From: Diphasiastrum complanatum
Taxonomy: Eukaryota > Streptophyta > Lycopodiopsida > Lycopodiales > Lycopodiaceae
Assembly (NCBI GenBank): GCA_029204225.1
Contig: CM055097.1
Span: 31,137,599-31,201,598, forward strand
Length of the DNA stretch: 64,000 nt
Reading direction: 5' to 3'
The notes under the pieces were generated by a model that was given only the letters and a program-made list of their open reading frames with translations, did no database searches and was not told the origin of the DNA. Made by a program: the position numbers and the translations under genes. This document shows positions 11,682 through 21,099 of the stretch, one piece after another. Position 1 is the first letter of the stretch, and every line of letters begins with the position of its first letter.

Positions 11682-12069
11682 TTGCTCCTAAAAGTAGAAT
11701 TTTCATAAAGCATTGGGATGTTGCAGGCTTTGCAAGAGAATGAATGTATTTTTCTTTAGGCTTTCAAGTCAGATAAATGCTTGTGTCTTTTTGCAGTCAA
11801 TCTCTAGTAGATGCATGGTTTCAGTCTGAAGATCTTCGTTGAAGGTAAGAAATTGGGAATGTATACATAGAAATTTAAAGACTTCATTAGGGGATATTAG
11901 AACTCAAAATGGGCCTTTGTCAAGATGTTGTTTTTGACTTGGCATGCTTTCAACGCTTATGTGTCCCAATGAATTTTGTCCATCTGTGACGAACTGTAAT
12001 GGTGGTTGACGGACGAAAATTGTATTTAACTTTCCCGACAAAATTTTCGTGATTTTCAAATATCTTCCA

Positions 12070-12811
12070 GATTTTTCGAGTGAGGAATGGATTTCTCTTG
12101 ATGCAGCAATTTCAAAAAGTTTTTGATCTAGGCTATATATTGATATTCAGAGTATATTAAAATGTAGCACTAGATCAAAGAATAATAGATTAAGTTGGTA
12201 TCTACCTTTTACTATTTTTGTTGATTTTTTTTTTCCAAATGCAATGTTCGGAAAACGAAAACAATGTTTATTTGTAAGGACTTGAGTGCTGATATAATCG
12301 CCGAGTTGTTGGATGATGGTTGGGATACAAAACAAAATCAGCAAGTTGAGTGCAGAGTATGTTACTCATCCATGACATTTAGATATCACATCGAAAAATA
12401 AATGCTCACTATGCTGCTGTATTATAGAAGATGGATTAAATGCAAAAATGTTTGGAAGCCACTTGATCAAGATTTTGGTATAAATCCTCAAGAGCAACTT
12501 CAAATAACAGTGAAAAGAAATGACAACATTCTTGCAATGGTTGAGATCGAGGAAGATTGGTGTCTCAATCACATTCAATCAGAACTAGACATGTTGCAAT
12601 TAGATCTACCTCAATACTATCAATTTTGATTGAATGGTGTAAAGGTACGTCATGCCATATAAAAATATTCTTTTTTTTTCTATTTCTAAGTGAATCAATT
12701 TCATAAAATATATTAACTAAAACAATTTCTCTTGTGCAGTTAAGAGTAAGACATGAAGAGCATATAAAATGCAAAGACATTGGAACATCCATCGAAATTG
12801 AAGATCCATAG
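12070..12811 (+). pseudogene. Unrecognised two-exon gene, decayed
   Basis: A plus-strand frame runs from about 12250 through a TAA at 12399, the 75-codon piece 12402-12629 and a TGA, then to a donor AAAG/GTACGT at 12645. After a 95-bp intron ending CTTGTGCAG (12739) it continues in phase to a TAG stop at 12809-12811. Readable blocks are ADIIAELLDDGWDTKQ, a CRVC pair, a DW-x-L-x-x-I-x-x-EL block, and the terminal exon RVRHEEHIKCKDIGTSIEIE. A frame one base off (12070-12260, starting DFSSEEWISLDAAISKS) may be an upstream exon or a frameshifted part. A possible short first exon starts at ATG 11811 and ends at a GTAAGA donor (11845). The gene converges on the minus-strand H3-protease gene. I cannot assign a function. 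Confidence 0.4.
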
Positions 12812-12995
12812 ATTATGAACTATGGAATTTTGTATTATGTAATACAATTTTTTGTATACATCATTTTTGAAAATATATGAACCCACTTTTTCTATGAGGC
12901 TCTTTCATTTCTATGATCTCCATTTCCATGGTGCAAAACACAATGTAATTGCAACTGGATAATATGTTTTTGATAACAAGATTCATTGTCTCTTG

Positions 12996-13785
12996 CAGGA
13001 AATGCACTATCTCCATTGGGAAGATTTTCAGTCACTTGAACTCCAGTGATCAGTACAATCGACGCTTGCCCTTGTTGATGTCTCATATATATCGGTTGTA
13101 TTTTTGGTCTTCATTGCCTTGGTCTATATTGTCCTTGTCTTGGCATATTTGGATATGTTTAGAAGATGAACTAATTAAAGCTTTGCTGCAACAAATCTAA
13201 GTTTGTTGCATGTTTGGATTGGTTGTGGCAAAGGTTCCATTAGATCATCTTTTTGAACTTATCTAAAAAAAAAAAACATGATAAAGGCAAGACAGACCAA
13301 GGCTATGAAAAACAAACTTGTCGAGAAATCGTAGAAATTGAGATGAATGAATCATAACCTAAATTAATAACAGAAAAATAAACAGGAAATGCATTATCTT
13401 TATTGGGGAGATCTTCAGTCACTTGAATACCAGTGACTACTACAATCAGATATCGAATCAACGCTTGCCCTTGTTGAAGTCTCGTATATATCGGTTGTAT
13501 TTTTGGTCTTCATTGCCTTGGTTTGTATTGTCCTTGTCTTGGCATATTTGTATATGTTCAGTTGATGATTTGATCAAAGCTTTGATGCAACAAATCTAAG
13601 TGAACTAATGTCGCATGTTTGGATTGGTTGTGGCAAAGGTTCGATCAGATCATCATTCTGAACTTATCCAAAAAAAACCATGGTAAAGGCAAGGCAAACC
13701 AAGGCTATGAAAAACAAACATGTCGGAAAACCGTAGAAATTGAAGATGAATGAATCATAACCTGAATTGATAAGAGAAAAAAAAA
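12996..13785. repeat. 387-bp tandem duplication
   Basis: Unit 1 starts at 12996 and unit 2 at 13383, each beginning CAGGAAATGCA and ending in an A-rich tract. Both carry the phrase TCGGTTGTATTTTTGGTCTT. Each unit contains, on the minus strand, a diverged copy of the last exon of the H3-protease gene (the true copy is 14044-13886). The duplication therefore probably arose from that exon and its 3' flank. Confidence 0.75.
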
Positions 13786-14347
13786 CAAGTAAGAACAACC
13801 ATAGAAAAACTATAAATATATTTCTATTAAAAATTTTTGTACATGTGTCTCATCCACATCAAGTGAGGCAAATATTTAATCAGTATCAACTATCTATGAT
13901 CTCTAAATCCATTTCTTCAGTTGGAAGTAGCTTGGGTGGAGAACATTCGGCCACTGCAACTGGATATGAATTTTTGATCACCAACTTTATGGTCTTCTTT
14001 CTGAAGTGCATTATCTCCATTCGGGAGACTTTCAGACATTTAAACTGAAAAAAAAAAACACAAACACAGTTAAATGTAATTAATCAAAGATCAGTTAATA
14101 TTAATTTGAATTAGGAAAAAACAAAAACACAATTAAAAGTTATTATTCGAAGATTACCTTTTCTAGATTTGGAAGTCCCATCTTGTAGTGCAAGCCAATC
14201 AAAAAAGTATTTGGCATTGCATATGGTATACCAACCACAGCTGACAGAATCAACCTGTTGGGAGGACTGCAAAATCCAAATTTTAACATTATGAGATATC
14301 AGATCAACTACCAAGATGTTATAACTAAATCTACAACGGAAACAAGG

Positions 14348-14451
14348 GCGCGTCGAACCGATATCAAAAAAATATTTTTTGAATATTGGATCAGCGCGCA
14401 CGTTATGAAAAGAAATCAAACAATAACTACAAGGGCGCGTCGAACCGATAT
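14348..14451. repeat. Palindromic GC-rich box module inside protease-gene intron
   Basis: 14348-14399 is a 52-bp near-palindrome whose arms end GCGCG...CGCGC around an A/T centre. A further copy of GCGCGTCGAACCGATAT lies at 14435-14451. On the minus strand the boxes read ATATCGGTTCGACGCGC (box A) and GCGCGCTGATCCAATAT (box B). The module is wholly within the 14267-14465 intron. Confidence 0.8.
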
Positions 14452-14553
14452 TGATAAATTTTTACCTCTGCATCAACAATTTTTAGCTTCGTATATGCTT
14501 TTGCATTTGGTACTGGAAAGAGTTCCAGTATTTTCTGTATATGGCTCCTGGCA

Positions 14554-14555
<2 letters not shown>

Positions 14556-14598
<43 letters not shown>
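14556..14598. repeat. (GT)n microsatellite inside protease exon
   Basis: About 21 GT repeats (CA on the gene strand). They lie between the codons of the catalytic His segment and the following exon end, so they interrupt the C48 domain. Confidence 0.95.
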
Positions 14599-14601
<3 letters not shown>

Positions 14602-16000
14602 AGAGTTCATCTTTAAACAAACTGGATTACACACACCCTCATCATTGACGTATAAGGACAACACATATAAGTTCCAATGATCACTGCAATCATAAAACAA
14701 TAAGTTAATGAGAATCAATGTGAAATCAAAATTCATATGAAAAATTTAACAAAATAAAATCTGAAAAAAAGACACTTTGTTATGTATGGCAACACGAGAA
14801 TTGGAGTCCCCAGTCTGACGTATTGGAGCATATCATCGTGCAGACTTTTGAAATCAGAAAAATCAAACGCAGTCATGAATTGAAGGGAAAACAATGCTAC
14901 ATTCATAAACAATGGGGTCTGGAAAAATCCCATCCAATACTGAATGGCCTCACCTCCTACATTGTCACCTAGCATTTTATCTCTATTTTCTAATTCACTT
15001 GTATCTAAACTAGAAAGGGGGAGACCAACATTGGTCTTCAGCATCCTAAAACTGTATTGAGGACCTAAACCTTTAAGATATGTGTTTAATAATTGGTCAT
15101 ACTGTACATATTGAGGACTATTTACAAAGGCAAGTGCAGGGGGTGACAGAAGTATTACAGATAAACCAGAAAAAGAATTGTCTTTCAAAATTGATTCTAC
15201 CTTTACATTAACAAAATCATCTAAATCATTTCCTAGAACAGGTGGAGAGGAACTAATATTTTTGAGGATAGGAGGAGGAGTTTAGGAGGAGGAGATTTAT
15301 TAGGAGAGGAAGATTTAGGAGGAGAAGTTAAAGTTGGAGTTATCGGATGAGAAGAAAGATACTTAGGAGGAGAATTGGGAGGAGAATGCCTAGAAGAAAG
15401 AAACTCATCCAAAGGGGATGGCTTGGAAAAATCTCTCGCTTTATTTGGAGGGTCAAGAGACCTCCTCTTCTTTGAGACACTCCCGTTCTATAGACGAATA
15501 ACAAGCCGAGATGGTTGAGATTGTTTTCGTTTTGACCTCCCTGAATCTTGTTTTGGAGGAGAGGAGGGAGTAGGTCTAAAGTATTCTGCAAATTTGTCAT
15601 ATGTGTCTTGAAGCCTGAACACAATGTTGAAATCCTTGGGCATGATGGTCACCCTCTTGACATGGACAGCTGCAACAATAGTATCAGAAAAAAATTTCAC
15701 CTAGAAATCCTCATATGCTGTGTGCAGCGTCTCAATTGCTGTTACCGTCCATCTCACATTTGCAGATAGACTTCTTGTCACCTGCCTGATGGATCTCTGT
15801 ATGTGAGCTTTTGGAATCAGAAGATTATTTGTCTTCTGTAGCTTTCGAATATCCTTGAGCCAGGGTGGGTCTCTTCTTCTGCCCCTTGGCCTAGGAGGAG
15901 GTGGTGGTAGACGAGGTGGTGGTTGTAAACTTTCCTGTCCTGCTCCTGAGATTGGTATTCCACCAGGGTGGCCTCCTGCAGTTTGCTTGGTCCGTGCCAT

Positions 16001-16333
16001 TACTGACCAATATCGGATCAACACGCGAAGAAGGTAAACCCAGGATGAGAAGTAGGGTAGAGCACGTCGAACCGATACCTGAGCTCTACAATATTGATAA
16101 CTGATAGCGGATGGGCACGCGAGAGTATTGAGTTTGCCTCGAATGCGCTGTATCATTTTCGCATGGATGTAGAGAACTGTAATAACTTTAAGCAAAAAAA
16201 TTTCAATGTCGTCTATCAGTATATACAGAAAAATTTTGAAATGATTGAAAACGTCGTGGGTTGGATGTCCGAGGTTTGAATTATGATGATGATTTCTCTG
16301 AGACTTGTCAATCAAATCAAAGTGAATATCCAT
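16001..16333 (-). other. Open frame continuing upstream of the H3-like start
   Basis: The reading frame stays open for 111 codons upstream of MARTKQTA, to an ATG at 16333. The part nearest H3 overlaps the box modules and is probably regulatory. The distal part contains IEIFLLKVITVLYIHAKMIQ, which faintly recalls the FLENVIRDAV...HAKRKTV region of H4 but is four residues shorter. An H4-H3 doublet is possible but unproven. It could equally be 5' UTR. Confidence 0.25.
16007..16079 (-). promoter_or_regulatory. Box A-box B module directly upstream of the H3-like ATG
   Basis: On the minus strand box A (GTATCGGTTCGACGTGC) is followed after about 35 bp by box B (CGCGTGTTGATCCGATATTGG, given in two parts: CGCGTGTTGATCC and GATATTGG). 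Box B ends 6 bp before the ATG at 16000. Box B contains a CCAAT/ATTGG core, a common element of histone promoters. A partial further copy lies at 16105-16122. Confidence 0.5.
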
Positions 16334-16528
16334 CTATAATAAAAATAATTAGTCGATATCGAATAAAACAAAATTAATTTCGTCTAAAGTATGGTCACAT
16401 CTACATTTAAAGCTACAAAAGTATGGTCACATCTAAAATTTAATGTTGAAATTGACAATGTTAAGCTATAAGTATCTGACATTTTTTATATCCAATCATT
16501 ATAATTTCGTAATATTCTAGCCGCCATT

Positions 16529-16840
16529 ATTTCACCCAATAGCAAATCGACGCGCATATACTGCATGTGAAAACTAGAAATTCTATTCCTGCGCGCTGAT
16601 CTGATATTGGAAAATAATATGAATGATCAAAGCTTGATTCGATATATGCTCCTTAGCTTTGGACTCCAATAATTTCAAAAATTGTCAAAAAATTTTGTTT
16701 CCTACCCTAGCAATTTGACGCGAGCAATCCAAGTGAAAAATCACTGTCATCGTTAAAAGCGCACTGATCCAATATCCAGTATTTCACCCGATAGCTAATC
16801 GATGCGCTTATACAACATTTGAAAACTAGAGGTGCTTTTC
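16529..16840 (+). promoter_or_regulatory. Repeated box A-box B modules upstream of the H2B-like gene
   Basis: Three plus-strand units can be aligned. Unit 1 (16529-16611) runs AATCGACGCGC ... GTGAAAACTAG ... GCGCGCTGATC. Unit 2 (16700-16778) runs AATTTGACGCGAG ... GTGAAAA ... GCGCACTGATCCAATATC. Unit 3 (16779-16840) runs TATTTCACCCGATAGC, TAATCGATGCGC, TGAAAACTAGA and stops at the candidate ATG 16832. The orientation relative to the gene is the same as at the H3-like gene. Confidence 0.5.
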
Positions 16841-18561
16841 TCAATTGTTCCATTGATTGAAGCATTTGCAACTGTTGCAGTTGATGTAGATGATGTAGAT
16901 ACTGATATATGGGTTGAAGCTGAAACATCTATGGCTTCAGATTATCAAAAAACTCTCCCTCGTTTTATAATTCTCTCTGATTCTCTTCCATCTGCAACTC
17001 ATGTTAATCAATTAACTCTACTTGATGTTCCCTTATATTTTATAAATAATGAAAGTTATATTTCATTTAATGACATAGAAGATGTTTTGAATTTGAGAGA
17101 GGATGAAATCCTTTCAATTTTTGCTCAAAATTTATATGAATTTTCTGACATTGTTGATTACTCATATGATGACCTTGAAAGTGAGATAGACTATGATAAA
17201 GATGGCAATTGGAAATCTGGAAATGAGGCCTTGGAGGCCATGATTGAAAAACCTAAAGCCTATGAAAAAAATTTGTCTATAGAGATCCAAAAAAAAATCC
17301 CCCAAGGCCTAGATATATCCCCTCTGGAAATGTAGAGGCAATTGGAGGACATGACATTGGCAGAGCAAACGTCGTTGATTACGATGATTATGATCTGGTA
17401 CATAGATGTTATATTGTTATTGATATTGTTCAGTTTTCTTATTGAGTTTGCAGTGTTATGTATAATTCTAAATTTATTTTCTTTTCTCGTTTACGGAATG
17501 TATTTGAAATAGATGCTTTTGGTATGAGACATGGAGGCGTCCGTGGTGTATCAGCCAGGAGAAAAGATGTGTCTCTATCTCATTATTTGAAACACTTTCA
17601 AAATAATGAGTGTTGATTTCACACGTGTGGAGTGTCCACAACATGTATTTGTGATCTCCTAAGGTGTGTAGATGCACCAAGATCAAGACTAGATTGAGAT
17701 TCAAGATCTATCTTTGATTCTATGGCAAAAATACACTACTACATGCATTCAATCACTTCCAACTCTTACTCACACATGTGGGAAGTGTTCCAAAATTAAT
17801 CTAAGTAAAAACAAGCTGCTCTCCTCGGGTAGAGAGAGAAAATCATCAATAGCTCTCGGGTAGAGAGAGAAAGCTAGAAAATCACTTACACTCAAAATCC
17901 ACTCGATCTCAAAATCAATTAGATCCAAATGAGGAGTACAATGATACTAGTAGATCCATGAGCTTCCACTATGCTTAACTATGATTGGACCACACTTTGC
18001 CACCTCTTAATCCTATTGGACCATTGATCCATGCACCTCTAAATTCTATTGGACCATTTTCAAGCAAACCTCAAATTCTATTGGACCACTCATGGTTCCA
18101 CCTCTAAATCCTATTGGACCTCTTAAACTTCATCAAACAAAAGCATTACACTTGTCTAAACTCTAATTGGCACAGGTTTGGCCTCCTACTCTATTTTGGC
18201 TCAATAGTGACATTACAAGTGGAAATGGATAATTTGTCATCTATGCCAAATTTGACCCTATCAACATCCTACACCTAAATGCTTGACTATGAGATTCTAT
18301 GAGACCCCTATATCAAACATTTTTATTTACTTTACAATTCTCCACACGTGGGAACATACTCCACACATGTGAGATTCACTTACTAACTTCTATCATAAAA
18401 AAAATACCAAGCTAGATTTTTGCCAATTTTTCACACTCCTCCTCAAAAAATAGCTTGGAAAGGTACTAGATCACTTGAGAAGTTTGTGAATCTTTCTGAG
18501 TGGATCCTTCGGTATGCATAAGAAGTAAAGATCAACCAAGGGATCCATCATAGCAGCACCC

Positions 18562-19926
18562 TCACCATATCCATGATAAGATCTCTTTGGTAGAGGTCTC
18601 TTGCCAATGCCTTTGAAGAGTGCTCCACCAATATGCCACTATTATCATGGGCTTCCTCCATGCTTGATGATGATTTTTGCTATGAAAGTTCCACTTGCAT
18701 GATGGATGCACCATAAATAGATAAATCTGAGGCTTCCAAGCCTCATAAGGATCATGGAGATCAAGATCATAAGATGTGAAACAATGATGATTATCAAGAT
18801 TATGCTTTCTAGCTTGACTAGTCCACATACAATGAACTATATCCATGATGGATCTAATCTTGATATCAAAGACTATCTTGATCTTTTTTAGGCTAGTTAC
18901 TCTCTCAAGGATGTAAGTGTCCACTTTGGATGCTTCACTTAATCTCAAGAGGAGTTTACAATTTGCCTCAAAACATGTGAAAACATGATTTTCAAAAAAG
19001 TGAGTACCAAGCTCAATCTTGTTCTTACTAGAACCAAGAGCATACTTTTGACAATACAATATCTTGCTTTCAAAAAGTATTGGAAACACATCTAAGTCAA
19101 TAATGACAAGAAACATGTGCATACCATAAGCATCATACAAAACTAGTATAGCTTTTCTTGAACTTTGAGATCCAAAAAATTCAATGAAGCAAGATAGCAT
19201 TTCAAGCAAAGGAAGAGAAGCATATATGAATGTGTTGTAGTAGATACAACATGAAAGATGCCCCTCTTTGCCATGTAAGGTGAGCCATAAAGACTCGGCC
19301 ATGTATCTTGAAGATCTTCTTGAAATCATATGAAGAAGAAACTCCTCCTCCCACATTGGTCCCATCATAACTTGAATACCTTCAAAAAAGATAACTTGTG
19401 ATGCTTCTTGAGAAGCCTTGATCTCGGCCACTTCCAAGATTGAATCTTTATGCAATGTGACATCTCTACTCACAATCACTTTTAAAATAGAGAGTGTAAA
19501 GACACTAAAGGCCTCCTTGATGGATGAGTATCCAATCATGATCCATGACCTTGGATCATCCTTCCTTCTTGTTTCCAAGGGAATATGTGCAAAGCAAGCA
19601 CTACCAAGTTCACTAAGGTGATCAACCTTAGGCTTCATCTTAAATAAAACGTCATATGGTGCTATTCCTTCAAGAGTTCCAATACTCCTCAAAGCTTTGA
19701 TCTTCAATGAGAATTTCTTCTCAACATATGCTTTGAATAATAAGGAATAATTATACACCATAATACTTGAAGAGAGAAGATATGTGCATCTTGTGTGATC
19801 ATCCTCCTTTGAAATATTGGACATATAAGAAACATCAAGAGAGTTTGCACTCTCACTTGGATCCAATTTGTAGATGCCTTCAGATCTTGATCCATATGCA
19901 AGGATCTCACCATCCTTCTTGATCAC
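18562..19926 (-). CDS. Rearranged copia polyprotein of element C, no reverse transcriptase
   Basis: A single 454-codon open frame made of shortened pol blocks. It has a protease/pre-integrase piece (GSRSEGIYKLDPSESANS), a fragment of integrase (YLLSSSIMVYNY, FKAYVEKKFSLKIKALRS) without its catalytic core, and the post-integrase linker (HIPLETRRKDDPRSWIMIGY). The remaining ~220 residues lack the RT and RNase H motifs. They include LLLRLSEASKVDTYI, which recurs in element K. It is unlikely to have enzyme activity. The unbroken frame after so many deletions is odd. Confidence 0.55.
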   Translation of the reverse strand: MIKKDGEILAYGSRSEGIYKLDPSESANSLDVSYMSNISKEDDHTRCTYLLSSSIMVYNYSLLFKAYVEKKFSLKIKALRSIGTLEGIAPYDVLFKMKPKVDHLSELGSACFAHIPLETRRKDDPRSWIMIGYSSIKEAFSVFTLSILKVIVSRDVTLHKDSILEVAEIKASQEASQVIFFEGIQVMMGPMWEEEFLLHMISRRSSRYMAESLWLTLHGKEGHLSCCIYYNTFIYASLPLLEMLSCFIEFFGSQSSRKAILVLYDAYGMHMFLVIIDLDVFPILFESKILYCQKYALGSSKNKIELGTHFFENHVFTCFEANCKLLLRLSEASKVDTYILERVTSLKKIKIVFDIKIRSIMDIVHCMWTSQARKHNLDNHHCFTSYDLDLHDPYEAWKPQIYLFMVHPSCKWNFHSKNHHQAWRKPMIIVAYWWSTLQRHWQETSTKEILSWIW

Positions 19927-19982
19927 ACAATTGTCAATATTGAAATTGACATCAAAACCACTATCAAGAAGTTGGCCAACAC

Positions 19983-20494
19983 TTAAGATGTTCTTTGTAA
20001 GCTTTGGGACAAAAGAACATTGTTGAGAAAGAGATCTTTGGAAGATGCAAGCTTCAAGGGAATAATCCCTACTCCTTCAATATTGCACTCATGCTTACTT
20101 GCAATGTATATGGTCTTCTTGACTCCATCATAAGGCATAATAGATGAAAAAGAGTGCTTGGAGCCACACATATGTGAGGATGCTCCACTATCAATATACC
20201 ATGAGTCATCCTTGTTGAAGGTGGAAGAGGAGAAGCTTGATGCCATAAGAGAGCCTTCTCCATCACTTGCAATATAGTCTTCTTTCTCATTGGTGATGTT
20301 GGCTTGATTGAGTTGATTCTTCTTCTTGAAGCAATTGGTGGCATAATGGCCTTTCTTGCCACAATAAAAGCAGTTGATCTTCTTCTTCTTGAGATTTGAA
20401 TTAGAAGCATGAGAGGTATCCTCCTCCTCTCCATCTTGGTCTTTAGCTTTGTCATTAGAGAAGTGATGATGTTGCTTTTTACTCCTCGGCACAA
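19983..20494 (-). pseudogene. Gag zinc knuckle and protease fragment of element C
   Basis: Contains the zinc knuckle CFYCGKKGHYATNC and the aspartic protease active site WYIDSGASSHM, in the usual copia order. It is cut at its N-terminal side by the deletion into the LTR at about 20488. It has the same family signatures as element G (59137-60434). Confidence 0.8.
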
Positions 20495-21099
20495 GTTTGG
20501 CCTCCTACTCTATTTTGGCTCAATAGTGGCATTACAAGTGAAAATGGATAATTTGCCATCTATGCCAAATTTGACCCTATCAACATCCTACACCTAAATG
20601 CTTGACTATGAAATTCTATGAGACCCCTATATCAAACATTTTTATTTACTTTACAATTCTCCACACGTGGGAACATCCTCCACACATGTGAGATTCACTT
20701 ACAAACTTCTATCATAAAAAAATATCAAGCTAGATTTTTGCCAATTTCTCACAATGAGATTTGTATATATCATTCATCTTTTAATCCATATGTAACCACT
20801 GTCATTATGGCCATCAAATCATTATCAGTTTGTTTGGGAGGCCATAAGTACGCAAGAGGAACATATAACATAAATTTTGTGAAAAGAGATTTGGCTATTA
20901 AGATATTGGGTTATACTCCCAATGAGACTATGAAAAGATCATCTGCAATGGCCTTTTATTCGGGTTACATTGATATGAGCAAGAGAAAAAATTTAGAATT
21001 TTTGGATCCATATGAAAGGAGTTCTTCATGACAATACCATCCATCTGAAGCTTGAAGAGGATGATGATGATAAATAAATTTTCTGTAATAGATTTTTGA

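Larger units (their letters stand above)
13886..16000 (-). pseudogene. Histone H3-like / C48 (Ulp1-type) cysteine protease fusion, decayed
   Basis: Histone H3 is a nucleosome core subunit; C48 enzymes remove SUMO or process viral proteins. From the ATG at 16000 the protein starts MARTKQTA, identical to the H3 tail through K4. A Gly/Pro/Arg-rich tail follows, then an H3 fold: DIRKLQKTNNLLI matches the alphaN/alpha1 region and HVKRVTIMPKD matches the near-invariant HAKRVTIMPKD. The fold is broken by TAG at 15701. A long Ser/Pro linker, a second TAG (15488) and a frameshift near 15275 follow. The protease part reads through an intron to DHWNLYVLSLYVNDEG (His codon 14677-14679, exon from 14683). 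After a 199-bp intron comes QQVDSVSCGWYTICNA (Gln and nucleophile Cys, codon 14237-14239). The last exon (14044-13886) ends in TGA. Acceptors and donors are good GT-AG sites. Either partner alone would be identifiable; that they form one gene is inferred from the shared frame, order and lack of another start. Confidence 0.7.
17611..20753 (-). mobile_element. Copia element C, deletion derivative (family G)
   Basis: Flanked by the 5-bp target duplication ATGAG (17606-17610 and 20754-20758). The left LTR (3' LTR for this minus-strand element) is complete, 17611-18435, TGTTGATTTCAC...TTTTTCACA, with the polypurine tract beside it (18436-18447, inverted). The right LTR is only its last ~265 bp (20489-20753). 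The missing part, the primer site and most of gag were removed by one deletion joining gag to mid-LTR near GGCAC. LTR start and coding match element G. It splits the H2B-like gene. Confidence 0.85.
16832..21031 (+). pseudogene. Histone H2B-like gene with acidic N-terminal domain, split by copia element C
   Basis: The first exon (from ATG 16832, or the internal Met of MASDYQKTLP) encodes an acidic domain with the block PLYFINNESYISFNDIEDVL and a tail rich in Asp/Tyr ending DYDDYD. A candidate intron starts at GTACAT near 17398 and ends TTTGCAG at 17453. The next exon has a basic segment (MRHGGVRGVSARRKD), then HYLKHFQNNE up to 17610. The frame resumes without loss at 20759 after element C and its target duplication. 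It ends TGA at 21029-21031, with AATAAA about 45 bp on. From LKHF to the loop YNIN the spacing matches H2B LKQV to STIT almost without gaps. The last part, RDLAIKILGYTPNE then MKRSSAMAFYSGY, fits H2B alpha3 plus the H2B-specific alphaC helix. Sequence identity is low, so the H2B call is structural inference. Joining the acidic exon to the histone exon is also inference. Confidence 0.45.

Noticed and set aside
14258-14680. 140-codon plus-strand frame containing a Cys-Val run
   Set aside because: It is the complement of the protease exon and intron plus the GT microsatellite; the minus strand has the catalytic motifs and splice sites.
15855-16104. Gly/Val-rich plus-strand frames
   Set aside because: They are shadows of the Pro/Arg-rich tail of the H3-like protein.
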